Assembly: GCA_027023165.1 (NCBI GenBank)
Contig: JALVWX010000231.1
Span: 1-25,461, forward strand
DNA length: 25,461 nucleotides
Origin: Thermococcus sp.
GTDB taxonomy: Archaea > Methanobacteriota_B > Thermococci > Thermococcales > Thermococcaceae
Direction: 5' to 3'
Shown here: positions 1 to 8,091 of the stretch, in pieces
Layout: each line of letters opens with the position of its first letter
How positions within the stretch are numbered: position 1 is the stretch's first letter
The notes under the pieces: generated by a model
The model's database searches: none
What the model was told of the DNA's origin: nothing
The model's input: only the letters and a program-made list of their open reading frames with translations
Made by a program: the position numbers and the translations under genes

Positions 1-960
1 CTCAAGAAGTTCTCAAAGCAGGTCGAGGAGAAGGTTGAGGAGGAGGAAAAGGTCCTCCAGAAGGAGGCACCCGAGGAAAAGAAGGGGTTCTTTGAGAAGC
101 TCCTGCAGGTCGAGATAAAGGAGAAGGACATCGAAGATGCCCTCGACGAGCTTGAGCTTGAACTGCTTGAGGCCGATGTAACCCTCGAAACCGTCGAGGC
201 CCTGCGCGAGAAGATAAAGGAAAAGCTGGTCGGCAGAAAGGTCCGCATCGGCACCAACAAGGGCAAGATAATAGAGGAGGCCCTGCGCGAGGCCGTTCTC
301 GAGGTTTTGACCCCGGAGAGGAAGATAGACCTTCTCGAGGCAATAAGGTCGAAGGAGGAGAAGCCCTTCGTTGTAGCGTTCGTCGGCTTCAACGGCTCCG
401 GAAAGACCACCACCATAGCAAAGCTCGCCCACTGGCTCAAGAAGAACGGCTTTTCGGTGGTCATAGCCGCGAGCGACACCTTCCGTGCCGGAGCGATAGA
501 GCAGCTCGAGGAGCACGCGAAGCGCGTTGGAGTTAAGGTCATAAAGCACGACTACGGCGCCGATCCAGCGGCTGTGGCCTACGATGCCATTCAGCACGCC
601 AAGGCAAGGAACGTCGACGTTGTCCTCATCGACACCGCCGGGAGGAACGAACTCAACAGAAACCTCATGGACGAGATGAAGAAGATAGCGAGGGTGGCGA
701 AGCCCGACCTGATAATCTTCGTCGGCGACAGCCTGAGCGGGAACGCCGTTGTGGAGCAGGCGAAGCAGTTCAACGAGGCCGTTAAGATAGATGGTGTCAT
801 ACTGACGAAGCTCGATGCCGACGCGCGCGGAGGAGCGGCGCTGAGCATAAGCAACGCCATCGGGGCACCGATACTCTTCGTGGGCGTTGGCCAGGGCTAC
901 GATGATCTGAAGCCCTTCGACGAGAAGTGGTTCGTGGAGAGGATCTTCGGGGAGGAGTGA
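1..960 (+). CDS. ftsY: Signal recognition particle receptor FtsY (5' end outside window)
   Basis: GTPase receptor that docks SRP-ribosome complexes at the membrane for co-translational targeting. The reading frame is open from base 1, so the start codon lies upstream of the window; 319 codons remain. The visible N-terminal part is highly charged (Lys/Glu rich), followed by the helical N domain. The G domain shows the P-loop [15 protein letters not shown] (near 385-430), [14 protein letters not shown], the [16 protein letters not shown] switch/G3 region, the [16 protein letters not shown]4 motif and [12 protein letters not shown] at the C-terminus, all diagnostic of the SRP GTPase family. The DARGGAA element and the acidic N-terminal stretch favour FtsY over SRP54, which would carry a Met-rich M domain after the G domain; none is present. 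It ends 17 bp before a convergent gene. Confidence 0.96.
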   Translation, partial: LKKFSKQVEEKVEEEEKVLQKEAPEEKKGFFEKLLQVEIKEKDIEDALDELELELLEADVTLETVEALREKIKEKLVGRKVRIGTNKGKIIEEALREAVLEVLTPERKIDLLEAIRSKEEKPFVVAFVGFNGSGKTTTIAKLAHWLKKNGFSVVIAASDTFRAGAIEQLEEHAKRVGVKVIKHDYGADPAAVAYDAIQHAKARNVDVVLIDTAGRNELNRNLMDEMKKIARVAKPDLIIFVGDSLSGNAVVEQAKQFNEAVKIDGVILTKLDADARGGAALSISNAIGAPILFVGVGQGYDDLKPFDEKWFVERIFGEE

Positions 961-977
961 CTCCCAACTCTTTTCCC

Positions 978-1445
978 TTAGCAACTGACTGCAAGCTCTC
1001 CCAGTATCAGGTAGAGAACCAGGAAGCCGTAGACGAAGCCCCCAGTGGAGAGCAGTGCCTTCTCCGCTTTCCCCCTGCCGGCTATCAAACCTGTGCCAAT
1101 TGAAACGAGGATCAACACCCAGAAGGCCCACCAAGGGTTTACCAGGGGCACTATGATAACCGTCAGAGTCGTAAGCCCGAGTTCTACGCCCTCTCTCCAA
1201 AGGGCGGGCTTTCTAAAGTGGAGATACAGCACGAGGAGGACCATTGCAGGAAGGAGGACGAGGAGAATGAAGATAATCGAGGGGAAGTACTCCCTCCAGC
1301 ACGTGAACATTCCGCCCCCATATCGGATTACTCCGCTCCGGATATAGTAATCCTCCAGCCCACGCATGTTGTAGGCGAGGAGGAGTCCCCAAACAGTCGC
1401 CATCAAGGCTATGAGAACGTGAATAACTGACCGAGAGGGCCTCAT
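978..1445 (-). CDS. Small integral membrane protein, unrecognised
   Basis: This 155-residue protein has about four hydrophobic segments: residues ~8-25, ~53-75, ~88-112 (VIIVPLVNPWWAFWVLILVSI) and ~132-152. A short basic stretch (HFRKPALWREG) separates segments two and three. Its ATG overlaps the surE stop codon (ATGA, 1445-1442), so it is very probably translated with surE as the second gene of a two-gene operon. I do not recognise a family. It ends 17 bp from the ftsY stop on the other strand, and the T-rich stretch just after ftsY (about 966-976) may serve as a terminator. The overlap and clear membrane topology make it a real gene, but no function can be assigned. Confidence 0.8.
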   Translation of the reverse strand: MRPSRSVIHVLIALMATVWGLLLAYNMRGLEDYYIRSGVIRYGGGMFTCWREYFPSIIFILLVLLPAMVLLVLYLHFRKPALWREGVELGLTTLTVIIVPLVNPWWAFWVLILVSIGTGLIAGRGKAEKALLSTGGFVYGFLVLYLILGELAVSC

Positions 1446-2251
1446 TTCTTCATCCCACTTGCCAGGAGATAGTTTTCCATTCCCAAAGACCTTTTGACCT
1501 CCTCAAAATCAACCCTCGCAGTCATATCTATGTTTATCGGCGTTACGCTGACCTTCCGCTCGACCTTTAGGGCGTAGGCGTCTGTCCCCGGCTCGAACTC
1601 CTTTGTTCTTCTCCCCACTATCCAGTAGTACGGATGCCCCCTCGGGTCGACGCGCTCTTCAACCGTCGGATTGTAGCGCTTTCTGGCCAGCCTCGTGATG
1701 GTGATTTCGGTTTCAGGCGTCGCGTCTCTCGGCACGTTCACGTTGAGCATATCCACTCCCATGGGAAGCCCCCTTTCAAGCACGGCCCCAGATATTCTCC
1801 GGAGGAAGTGCGCCGAGACCGAGAAGTCGACACCTTCACCTTCGCCGAGGGTCTTTTTCCAGTCCACTTCCAAGCTTATAGCGATGCTCGGAATACCGTG
1901 GGTGGCAGCCTCTATTGCAGCTGAAGCCGTTCCAGAAACGGTTATCTCGGTGCTGAGGTTCTCGCCGAGGTTTATTCCGCTGACCGCCAAATCGAAGCTC
2001 CCAAAGCGGGCCAGGGCGAAGATAATGCAATCAGTTGGAGTGCCGTCTATCCCGTAGGCCACTTTGACCCCGGGGACGTCCACGAGCTTTGCCCTTATCG
2101 GCCGGTGGAGGGTCATGGCCCTGCCGCTCGCGCTCCTCTGGAAGAGGGGAGCAACGACGTAGACCTCGCCGAGCTCGCTCAGAGCTTTAACCGCGGCTCG
2201 AATTCCGTTGGAGTAAATCCCGTCGTCGTTGGTTATGAGAATCCTTGCCAT
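1442..2251 (-). CDS. surE: 5'/3'-nucleotidase SurE
   Basis: Metal-dependent phosphatase acting on nucleoside monophosphates; the family is involved in nucleotide salvage and stress survival. The N-terminus ARILITNDDGIYSNGI carries the NDDG metal-binding motif. It is followed by VVAPLFQRSASGRAMTLHRP (the RSASG motif) and AVSGINLGENL (the conserved SGxNxG metal ligand region). Length from the ATG at 2251 is 269 residues, normal for SurE. A TTG nine bases upstream would add three residues, but the ATG gives the usual MARILITNDDG start and lies about 25 bp from a TATA-like element at 2271-2280, with no Shine-Dalgarno between, so the mRNA is probably leaderless. A small membrane protein gene overlaps its stop codon. 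Confidence 0.95.
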   Translation of the reverse strand: MARILITNDDGIYSNGIRAAVKALSELGEVYVVAPLFQRSASGRAMTLHRPIRAKLVDVPGVKVAYGIDGTPTDCIIFALARFGSFDLAVSGINLGENLSTEITVSGTASAAIEAATHGIPSIAISLEVDWKKTLGEGEGVDFSVSAHFLRRISGAVLERGLPMGVDMLNVNVPRDATPETEITITRLARKRYNPTVEERVDPRGHPYYWIVGRRTKEFEPGTDAYALKVERKVSVTPINIDMTARVDFEEVKRSLGMENYLLASGMKK

Positions 2252-2270
2252 GATAATCAATAGGAGTGTT

Positions 2271-2280
2271 CTTTAATAAG
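2271..2280 (-). promoter_or_regulatory. TATA-like element for surE (leaderless)
   Basis: On the minus strand this reads CTTATTAAAG, centred about 25 bp upstream of the surE ATG. There is no GGTGA/GGAGG sequence before that ATG, so transcription probably begins at or next to the start codon. Confidence 0.5.
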
Positions 2281-2330
2281 TTGTCCGTTTGGAATTTTTC
2301 CAACATTCTTTGCAGAAGCCAACATCCGAA

Positions 2331-2340
2331 AATATTTTTA
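2331..2340 (+). promoter_or_regulatory. TATA-like element for the 2375 gene
   Basis: AATATTTTTA, centred about 26 bp upstream of the ribosome binding site GGTGAT at 2362-2367. The predicted leader is about a dozen bases. Confidence 0.4.
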
Positions 2341-2374
2341 GCTCCATTGTATAAACACTAGCGGTGATACTTTG

Positions 2375-3415
2375 ATGGAGCTAGTGATAACTCTACCGTC
2401 AGTTCGGAGGGACGAGCTCAGGAGGTATATTAACAATGATGCACCATTCTTCCTCGTTGCCTCCAGAGGGAAGCCCCTCCTCGTCCTCTCCAAGGGGACT
2501 GAAAGACAACTCTCCGAAGTTCCAGAGCTTATAAAGGACGTTGCCATCTACGCCATGGACAGGTGGGAGATCCTTGACCTGTTGAACGGGGAGCTTGAGC
2601 TTCCGGTTCCCGATGGAAAAGTTCGCGCTCCCAATGTTATCGACCTCTCAATAAGCCTCGACGGCCCGGTGGAATTGCTCATTAAGGTCGAGGGTGCCCT
2701 CCTGGAGGCTCTGAGGGAGCTTGGGCCGAAATACAGTGTCGCCGTTGAGTCGATAAAGGCCAGGGGAGACCTGATTCAGGGCTTCACCGGTAGGAACATC
2801 TTTATCCTGAACATGGAGTTCTCGGGTTACTCCCTGGACGACCTCCCGCTGAAGGAACTGGCCCGTGAAGTCGAGGGGGTTCTCGGGAGGGAGCTCGGCT
2901 TTGACGCCAGGGTTCATATTACCAATGCCGAGCTCAGGAAAACCTCAAAGCTCCCGCTTGTCAGGTTCACAAGGGCCCCTATAGTCCCGGCTGGTGGGAG
3001 AATAATAGAGCTCTCCCTCCGCAAGAAGATGTCGAGGAGGATTCCCGGAATAAACAAGAAGCGCCTTGAGGTCGAGGTCGAGCGACTGCTTAAAGAGGCC
3101 GGCGTCTCCCAGGAGCTTCTCTCGGCCCTCAAGTCCGAGAAGAAGGAGGTTAGCCCGGCACTAATAGAGCGGGAAGTTGTGAGGAGGCTACCCAACGTTA
3201 AGGGGCTGAGGGTGAACTGGGTCAAGGCAATAAAAACCGGTGAAGGTTACGCTGTGGCCATCGGGATTGACAGGACTTCGAGGAGCCTCAGCGATGAAAA
3301 GATAAGGGATCTCTTCGAGGGTGTTTTGAAGAGGGCTTTCACTTCCCTCAAGGCGGAGGGGATTGAAGAGGATCTCACAATTGGATACGTCGTCATTGAG
3401 AAGGACGTCTACTGA
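2375..3415 (+). CDS. Hypothetical protein, 346 residues
   Basis: I do not recognise this protein. It is probably soluble: mixed alpha/beta, rich in charged residues, with no signal peptide or membrane segment. The N-terminus (MELVITLPSVRRDELRRYINN) suggests a beta strand then a helix. A basic middle part (residues ~205-235, including LSLRKKMSRRIPGINKKRLEVEVERLLKEAG) could bind nucleic acid, but no named motif is visible. The ATG at 2375 follows GGTGAT with seven bases between; a TTG three bases upstream is a less likely start. It is a single-gene unit with its own promoter: surE diverges upstream and RaSEA follows 48 bp downstream with a separate TATA and ribosome binding site. Codon use matches the neighbouring housekeeping genes, which suggests a resident gene. 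Confidence 0.8.
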   Translation: MELVITLPSVRRDELRRYINNDAPFFLVASRGKPLLVLSKGTERQLSEVPELIKDVAIYAMDRWEILDLLNGELELPVPDGKVRAPNVIDLSISLDGPVELLIKVEGALLEALRELGPKYSVAVESIKARGDLIQGFTGRNIFILNMEFSGYSLDDLPLKELAREVEGVLGRELGFDARVHITNAELRKTSKLPLVRFTRAPIVPAGGRIIELSLRKKMSRRIPGINKKRLEVEVERLLKEAGVSQELLSALKSEKKEVSPALIEREVVRRLPNVKGLRVNWVKAIKTGEGYAVAIGIDRTSRSLSDEKIRDLFEGVLKRAFTSLKAEGIEEDLTIGYVVIEKDVY

Positions 3416-3424
3416 GTCCAAAGC

Positions 3425-3432
3425 CTTAAAAA
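3425..3432 (+). promoter_or_regulatory. TATA-like element for the RaSEA gene
   Basis: CTTAAAAA lies about 26 bp before the ribosome binding site GGTGAG (3455-3460), which precedes the ATG at 3464 by three bases. Confidence 0.45.
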
Positions 3433-3463
3433 GTGACCTCCCAAGTGCCCCTCAGGTGAGAGA

Positions 3464-4438
3464 ATGACCTACTGGACGAGCGAGGACAACGTCGCCGGAA
3501 AGCCGGGAACGGCACTCTTCATAATCCTCCCAACGATAGGCTGCTACCGCTTCCGCATTGGAGAGGCCTGCTACATGTGCGCGTATCCGACGGCCGCGCC
3601 TAAGATAAAGTGGAGCCAAGAGGCGATAGTGGACTACGTCCGCGAGGCTCTCAAGAAGCTCGGGGGTAAAAAAGGGCCCTTCGCGGTCAGAATGTTCACA
3701 TCCGGTTCATTCCTCGACAACGGCGAGCTGAAGCCCGAAACGCGAAAGAAAATCTTTGAGATACTCGCGGGGATTGAGGAGGTCGAGGAGATAGTCATCG
3801 AGAGCAGGAGCGAGCTTGTGCGCTACGATGCCGTTAAAGAGCTCGCCGAAATAGTTCCCGACAAGCACTTCGAGGTCGCCATAGGTCTCGAAACGGCGAA
3901 CGACGACATTGCCGATGTCTCCATCAACAAGGGCAACACATTCGCAGACTTCGTGAAGGCCGCTGAGATAACCCACGAAGCCGGGGCGAAGGTGAAAACC
4001 TACCTCCTGCTCAAGCCAATCTTCCTGAGCGAGCGGGACGGGATAAGGGACGCAAAGGAGAGCATAATCGAGGCGGAACCCTACACCGACACCTTCTCGA
4101 TCAACATAACCGACATCCAGAAGGGCACCCTCTACGAGAGGCTCTGGGAGAAGAAGGAATACCGTCCTCCGTGGCTCTGGAGCGCGGTTGAGCTTCTCAT
4201 CTGGGCCAAGAGGAAGTTCCCCGAGAGGAGAATCCTCAGCGACCCGGTGGGAGCGGGTTCAAAGCGTGGACCGCACAACTGCCTCACCGACTACGACCGT
4301 GCAATAGGAAGGGCCATCAAGAAGTTCTCAGCAACGCAGGACATCAGTTACCTCGAGACCCTCAAACCCAAGTGCCGCGAGAGGTGGAAGTACATCGTCG
4401 AGAACGGCCTCCTTGACTGGCAGCTGGTTACGTGGTGA
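3464..4438 (+). CDS. Archaeosine biosynthesis radical SAM protein RaSEA
   Basis: This family, long annotated as an uncharacterised radical SAM protein (TIGR01210 type), is known to partner ArcS in converting the preQ0-lysine adduct at tRNA position 15 to archaeosine. The protein has 324 residues. Cys27, Cys36 and Cys39 (GCYRFRIGEACYMC) form the putative [4Fe-4S]/SAM cysteine set, spaced C-x8-C-x2-C instead of the classical C-x3-C-x2-C; this wide spacing is a family trait. Downstream are FTSGSFLDNGEL, EIVIESRSELV and AIGLETANDDI, the GGE-, ribose- and adenine-contact-like blocks of Elp3-like radical SAM barrels. The C-terminal Cys residues (GPHNCLTDYDRAI, LKPKCRERW) fit the family. The start is fixed by GGTGAG before the ATG. 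ArcS is not in the window. Confidence 0.85.
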   Translation: MTYWTSEDNVAGKPGTALFIILPTIGCYRFRIGEACYMCAYPTAAPKIKWSQEAIVDYVREALKKLGGKKGPFAVRMFTSGSFLDNGELKPETRKKIFEILAGIEEVEEIVIESRSELVRYDAVKELAEIVPDKHFEVAIGLETANDDIADVSINKGNTFADFVKAAEITHEAGAKVKTYLLLKPIFLSERDGIRDAKESIIEAEPYTDTFSINITDIQKGTLYERLWEKKEYRPPWLWSAVELLIWAKRKFPERRILSDPVGAGSKRGPHNCLTDYDRAIGRAIKKFSATQDISYLETLKPKCRERWKYIVENGLLDWQLVTW

Positions 4439-4541
4439 TTCCCGGCTTTTCAACCGTCGGGTGCTCCCCTTTTCCTGTAGCTGCCCACCTACGCTCTCCT
4501 TCTCCCCGCTCTATAATGGCCACTTCTGGGCACCCACGAAA

Positions 4542-4551
4542 GCTTTAAATG
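4542..4551 (+). promoter_or_regulatory. TATA-like element for the kor operon
   Basis: GCTTTAAATG, predicted to start transcription near 4571. It precedes korD, whose ATG at 4594 is preceded by GGTGAT (4584-4589). No comparable element was noticed between korD and the last korC, so this may be the only promoter for about 6.6 kb. Confidence 0.5.
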
Positions 4552-4593
4552 TTGACAAACGTAAACGAGGTTAGCAAATTGCGGGTGATGATT

Positions 4594-4866
4594 ATGGCGA
4601 ACGTCGAAGGGAAAACCACCGTTGATAAGGTCGGCTACCTCGTGACTGGAAAGGCTGAGGGCGTCGTTGAAATCGACGTCGACACTTTTCTCTGCAAGGG
4701 ATGCGGGATCTGCGTCGAGATGTGCCCGAGAAAGGTCTTTGAGTGGAGCAAGGAGCTGAGCGAAAAGGGTGTCCACTACCCGGTTCCCGTCCACGCGGAG
4801 AAGTGCGTCAAGTGCAAGCTCTGCGAGCTTCTCTGCCCGGACTTCGCCATCGCGGTAAGGTGGTGA
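4594..4866 (+). CDS. korD: 2-oxoacid:ferredoxin oxidoreductase, delta (ferredoxin-like) subunit
   Basis: Electron-transfer subunit that passes electrons from the catalytic beta subunit to external ferredoxin. The 90-residue protein has two complete [4Fe-4S] motifs of the CxxCxxCxxxCP type: Cys34, 37, 40, 44 (CKGCGICVEMCP) and Cys71, 74, 77, 81 (CVKCKLCELLCP). It has the short N-terminal beta segment (GVVEIDVDTFLC) usual for POR/KGOR delta subunits. An upstream open stretch from 4549 could add residues, but the ATG at 4594 has GGTGAT just upstream. It is the first gene of the long kor operon, three bases before the alpha gene. The second enzyme set downstream has no delta gene of its own, so this product may serve both. 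Confidence 0.92.
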   Translation: MANVEGKTTVDKVGYLVTGKAEGVVEIDVDTFLCKGCGICVEMCPRKVFEWSKELSEKGVHYPVPVHAEKCVKCKLCELLCPDFAIAVRW

Positions 4867-4869
4867 CTC

Positions 4870-6060
4870 ATGATAATCCGCGGCGACGAGCCGGAGCAGG
4901 TCAGGCTCCTCAAAAAGCTCTACAAGCCGGGCAACTACTTCATGCAGGGCAACGAAGCTGTGGCTTATGGGGCAATCTTCGCGGGCTGCCGCTTCTACGC
5001 CGGCTATCCAATAACTCCGTCGAGCGAAATAGCGGAGACGATGGCACGGGAGCTTCCAAAGCTCGGCGGCTACTACCTCCAGATGGAGGATGAGATTGGG
5101 AGCATAGCGGCCATGGTTGGAGCCTCGTGGACCGGCTTCAAGGTAATGACGGCAACCGCCGGACCGGGCTTCTCTCTGATGCAGGAAAACCTCGGCTACG
5201 CGGTGATGACAGAAACTCCGCTCGTTCTCGTTGACGTCCAGAGGAGCGGCCCTTCAACGGGGCAGGCGACGAAGGGCGCCCAGGGGGACTTCTTCCAGGC
5301 CAGGTGGGGCACCCACGGTGACCACCCCATAGTCGCAGTCTCCCCGACCAGCGGACAGGACGCCTTCTGGGAAACCATTCGCGCCTTCAACATCGCCGAG
5401 AGGCTGAGAACACCCGTTGTGGTGCTCTTCGATGGGGTTTTAGCTCACACGAGGGAGCAGATAAGGATCCCGAACGTTGAAGAGGTCGAGATAGCCTACC
5501 GCAAGCTCCCGGAAAACAGGGAAGAGGCGGGGCTTCCCTTCGGCGACCCCCACGGCGACGGCGTCCCTCCGATGCCGCTCTTCGGCCACGGCTACTTCAC
5601 TCACGTCACCGGCTCGACCCACAAGGAGAACGGACTGAGGGACGTCTACACCCCCGAAGTCCACGACAAGCTCGTGAGGAGAATCCACAGGAAGATAGCG
5701 GAGAACAGGCACGTCTATGAGAAGTACGAGGAGCACTTCACCGACGACGCAGAAATCCTTGTTGTCAGCTGGGGCGTGACGGCAAGGCCAGCCCTCGGAG
5801 CAGTCCTCAAGGCCAGGAAAGAGGGCATTAAGGTCGGTCTCTTCGTGCCGAAGACAGTCCACCCGTTCCCCGGCGAGAGGATGAGGGAGCTTGGAAGGAA
5901 GGTCAGGGCGGTTCTCGTTGCCGAGATGAACCTCGGACAGATGATAATCGAGGTCGAGCGCTACCTCAACGACGACGTTCTGCTCAAGGGAGTTAATAAG
6001 ATAGGCGGCGTCCCGCTGACCGTTGAGGAAATCCTGCGCGAGATAAGGGGTGTTGCCTGA
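4870..6060 (+). CDS. korA: 2-oxoglutarate:ferredoxin oxidoreductase, alpha subunit (set 1)
   Basis: The alpha subunit binds the pyrimidine part of thiamine pyrophosphate and contributes to the active site of the 2-oxoacid + CoA + ferredoxin(ox) to acyl-CoA + CO2 reaction. Visible family motifs are FYAGYPITPSSEIAE, YLQMEDEIGSIAAMVGASWTG, MTATAGPGFSLMQENLGYAVMTETP and GPSTGQATKGAQGD, then the KGOR-type insertion LPFGDPHGDGVPPMP and a C-terminal transketolase-like domain (ILVVSWGVTARPA, VAEMNLGQM). At 396 residues without an N-terminal gamma fusion, this is the KGOR/VOR type in which gamma is a separate chain. The substrate is assigned from resemblance to the Pyrococcus kor loci and could be another 2-oxoacid. 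Its stop codon overlaps the beta start by one base (TGATG). Confidence 0.9.
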   Translation: MIIRGDEPEQVRLLKKLYKPGNYFMQGNEAVAYGAIFAGCRFYAGYPITPSSEIAETMARELPKLGGYYLQMEDEIGSIAAMVGASWTGFKVMTATAGPGFSLMQENLGYAVMTETPLVLVDVQRSGPSTGQATKGAQGDFFQARWGTHGDHPIVAVSPTSGQDAFWETIRAFNIAERLRTPVVVLFDGVLAHTREQIRIPNVEEVEIAYRKLPENREEAGLPFGDPHGDGVPPMPLFGHGYFTHVTGSTHKENGLRDVYTPEVHDKLVRRIHRKIAENRHVYEKYEEHFTDDAEILVVSWGVTARPALGAVLKARKEGIKVGLFVPKTVHPFPGERMRELGRKVRAVLVAEMNLGQMIIEVERYLNDDVLLKGVNKIGGVPLTVEEILREIRGVA

Positions 6061-6914
6061 TGGCCAAGGAGATCTACTCGAAGTACCCTCTCATTAAGTA
6101 CCTCCGCAAAGAGGCCTTGCCCACAGCTCTCTGTCCCGGCTGCGGCGGAGGTACGGTCCTAAACGCCTTCGCCAACGCGGTTGACGGGCTGAAGATAGAC
6201 CCGAAGGACCTGGTGGTCGTCAGCGGCATCGGCTGTTCCGCCTGGATAGCCTCGCCCTACTTCCTAGCGGACACGCTCCACACGACCCACGGGAGGGCGA
6301 TAGCCTTTGCAACTGGGGTAAAGGTCGGCCTTCCAGACAAGAAGGTCGTCGTCATAAGCGGGGACGGCGATTTGGCAAGCATAGGAGGAAACCACCTCCT
6401 GCATGCGGCAAGGAGGAACATAGACATAACCGTCATCCTCGTCAACAACTTCATCTACGGAATGACCGGCGGCCAGCTGGCCCCGACGACTCCCTTCGGC
6501 GCTAAGACCACCACCAGCCCCTACAGGAACATCGAGCACCCGCTCCAGATAAGTGAAACGGTCGCGGCCGCTGGAGCTTCCTATGTTGCGCGCTGGACAA
6601 CGGCCCACGTCTACCAGCTCATCGACAGCATCAAGAAAGCCCTCCAGGTCAAGGGCTTCTCGCTCGTTGAGGTCATCTCCCAGTGCCCGGTGCAGTTCGG
6701 AAGGAGGAACAGGATGAAGGAGCCGGCCGAGATGCTCCGCTGGTACCTAAAGAACAGCGTGCCGATAAGCAAAGCGAAGAAGATGTCGCCGGAGGAGCTT
6801 GAGGGCAAGTTCGTCATCGGCGAGTTCGTGAACAGAGAAAGACCGGAGTTCGTTACCGAGCTGAACAAGCTGATTGATGAAGTGCAGGAGCACTTCGAGC
6901 TTAAGGGTGAATGA
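6060..6914 (+). CDS. korB: 2-oxoglutarate:ferredoxin oxidoreductase, beta subunit (set 1)
   Basis: Catalytic subunit that holds the TPP diphosphate and a [4Fe-4S] cluster. Cys25 and Cys28 (CPGCGGG), Cys59 (SGIGCSAW) and a later Cys (ISQCPVQFGRRN) match the four cluster cysteines of this family. The TPP motif GDG...NN runs from Gly101 to Asn130 (SGDGDLASIGG ... TVILVNN). FIYGMTGGQLAPTTPFG is the conserved region near the active site. At 284 residues it is the normal size. It starts one base inside the alpha stop codon. One base after its stop comes the ATG of a nucleotidyltransferase-like TA gene rather than the expected gamma gene. Confidence 0.93.
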   Translation: MAKEIYSKYPLIKYLRKEALPTALCPGCGGGTVLNAFANAVDGLKIDPKDLVVVSGIGCSAWIASPYFLADTLHTTHGRAIAFATGVKVGLPDKKVVVISGDGDLASIGGNHLLHAARRNIDITVILVNNFIYGMTGGQLAPTTPFGAKTTTSPYRNIEHPLQISETVAAAGASYVARWTTAHVYQLIDSIKKALQVKGFSLVEVISQCPVQFGRRNRMKEPAEMLRWYLKNSVPISKAKKMSPEELEGKFVIGEFVNRERPEFVTELNKLIDEVQEHFELKGE

Positions 6915-6915
6915 G

Positions 6916-7203
6916 ATGAGGCCATACGACCTCGTGGGCAGGAGAATCAGAGAAGCCTTTGGAGACAGGGTCGAGGAAGTCATAATCTTCGGCTCAAGGG
7001 TTAGGGGAGACTTCAGGCCCGACAGCGACCTTGACGTTCTCCTCGTGCTGAGGGACGGGATAAAGCCCGAGGACTGGGACAGGATTGGGGAGCTGAGCGC
7101 CGAGCTGACCCTTGAACTCGGAGTGTCAGTCATGATAGTGCCACACGAGCCAAGGGAGGACAGCCTCTATACCACCGCGAAGACGGAGGGTTTAGCCGTA
7201 TGA
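6916..7203 (+). CDS. MNT-type nucleotidyltransferase (probable antitoxin MntA), inside the kor operon
   Basis: Minimal nucleotidyltransferase of 95 residues. The signature GSRVRGDFRPDSDLDVLLV gives Gly26-Ser27, Asp38 and Asp40, the NTP- and metal-binding residues of the Pol-beta superfamily. Members of this class paired with HEPN proteins act as antitoxins, and some inactivate the toxin by adding AMP to it. The ATG at 6916 is one base after the korB stop and follows GGGTGA in the korB tail. An upstream open stretch back to 6874 lies inside korB and is unlikely to be used. Its stop overlaps the HEPN gene start (ATGA, 7200-7203), the usual coupled arrangement. The unusual point is its position between the beta and gamma genes of one enzyme. 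Confidence 0.88.
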   Translation: MRPYDLVGRRIREAFGDRVEEVIIFGSRVRGDFRPDSDLDVLLVLRDGIKPEDWDRIGELSAELTLELGVSVMIVPHEPREDSLYTTAKTEGLAV

Positions 7204-7589
7204 ACGAGATAGATGCCCTCATTCGGAAAGCAGAGGAACGGCTCCAGGCCAGCGAGGAACTCCTTGAGAGGGGGCACTACTCCTTTGCAATATCGAGCGC
7301 TTACTATACCATGTTCTACTGTGCAAGGGCGCTCCTGCTCTCGAAGGGAATCACACCAAAAAGCCACGCTGGTGTTCATGCCCAGCTCGGAAAGGAGTTC
7401 GTCAAAACGGAAGAGATGCCACCTAAGCTATACACTGGCTACTCTAAGACCCTCAACATGCGCCACACAGCGGACTACGATGCGTTTGTGGAATACAGCG
7501 AAAGTGAAGCCCACGAGGTTGTTGAGTATGCCCGGGAATTTTTGAAGTTCACTAAGTCGTATCTGGAGGGATTGAGGAATGCAGATTAG
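7200..7589 (+). CDS. HEPN-domain protein (probable toxin HepT), inside the kor operon
   Basis: A 129-residue all-helical HEPN protein. The central segment SYAISSAYYTMFYCARALLLSKG-like block (residues ~28-52) is typical of the family, followed by HAGVHAQLGKEF. Near residues 88-93 it has RHTADY, an R-x4-Y form of the conserved HEPN RNase/AMPylation motif, then YDAFVEYSESEAHEVVEYAREFL. In characterised MNT-HEPN pairs the HEPN protein is an RNase-like toxin and the Tyr of this motif is the AMPylation site; that role is inferred here by family. It starts in the MNT stop codon, and its last 11 bases overlap the start of korC, so translation of the metabolic gamma subunit is probably coupled to this gene. 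Confidence 0.88.
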   Translation: MNEIDALIRKAEERLQASEELLERGHYSFAISSAYYTMFYCARALLLSKGITPKSHAGVHAQLGKEFVKTEEMPPKLYTGYSKTLNMRHTADYDAFVEYSESEAHEVVEYAREFLKFTKSYLEGLRNAD

Positions 7590-8091
7590 GTTCGCCGGCA
7601 TTGGTGGCCAGGGCGTCGTCCTGGCCGGCGTCATCCTCGGGGAGGCCGCGGCCATAGAGGGCCTCAACGTCGTCCAGACCCAGGATTACAGCTCCGCCAG
7701 CAGGGGCGGCCACTCGATAGCGGACGTCATAATCTCGAAGGAGCCGATCTACGACGTGATAGTCACTAAGGCGGACGTTCTCGTGGCCCTTGCCCAGCTC
7801 GGCTACGACACTGTTAAGGAGGAGCTGAGGGAGGACGGCCTGCTTATCATTGACACAGATCTGGTCAAGCCAGATAGGGACTACATAGGCGCCCCCTTCA
7901 CGAGGCTCGCCGAAGAAACTACCGGACTCGCTTTAACGGTTAACATGGTCGCGCTCGGCTACCTCGTTGCAAAGACGGGCGTCGTGAAGAGGGAAAACGT
8001 TGAGGAGGCCATCAAAAGGCGCGTTCCGACGGGGACCGAGGAGATAAACCTGAAGGCCTTCGCGGCCGGGTTTGAGGAGGGGCTGAAGTGA
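7579..8091 (+). CDS. korC: 2-oxoglutarate:ferredoxin oxidoreductase, gamma subunit (set 1)
   Basis: The gamma subunit forms the domain that closes over CoA in KGOR-type enzymes. The protein has 170 residues. The N-terminal FAGIGGQGVVLAGVILGEAA is the diagnostic GGQG motif, followed by TQDYSSASRGGHSIADVIIS and the C-terminal block VPTGTEEINLKAFAAGFEEG. It is separated from korB by the MNT-HEPN pair, overlapping the HEPN 3' end by 11 bases, and its stop codon overlaps the GTG start of a DUF4258-like gene (GTGA). The protein itself shows no sign of damage, so the intervening pair has not broken the complex. Confidence 0.92.
   Translation: MQIRFAGIGGQGVVLAGVILGEAAAIEGLNVVQTQDYSSASRGGHSIADVIISKEPIYDVIVTKADVLVALAQLGYDTVKEELREDGLLIIDTDLVKPDRDYIGAPFTRLAEETTGLALTVNMVALGYLVAKTGVVKRENVEEAIKRRVPTGTEEINLKAFAAGFEEGLK

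Noticed and set aside
13..1200. A 395-codon open frame on the minus strand antisense to ftsY
   Set aside because: It mirrors the GC-rich codon pattern of ftsY, its translation is leucine-rich with no domain logic, and ftsY on the other strand is unambiguous.
4441..4462. CCCG...CGGG inverted repeat after the RaSEA gene as a hairpin terminator
   Set aside because: Only a four-base stem with a long loop; archaeal terminators do not need a stem, and the T-run nearby is weak.
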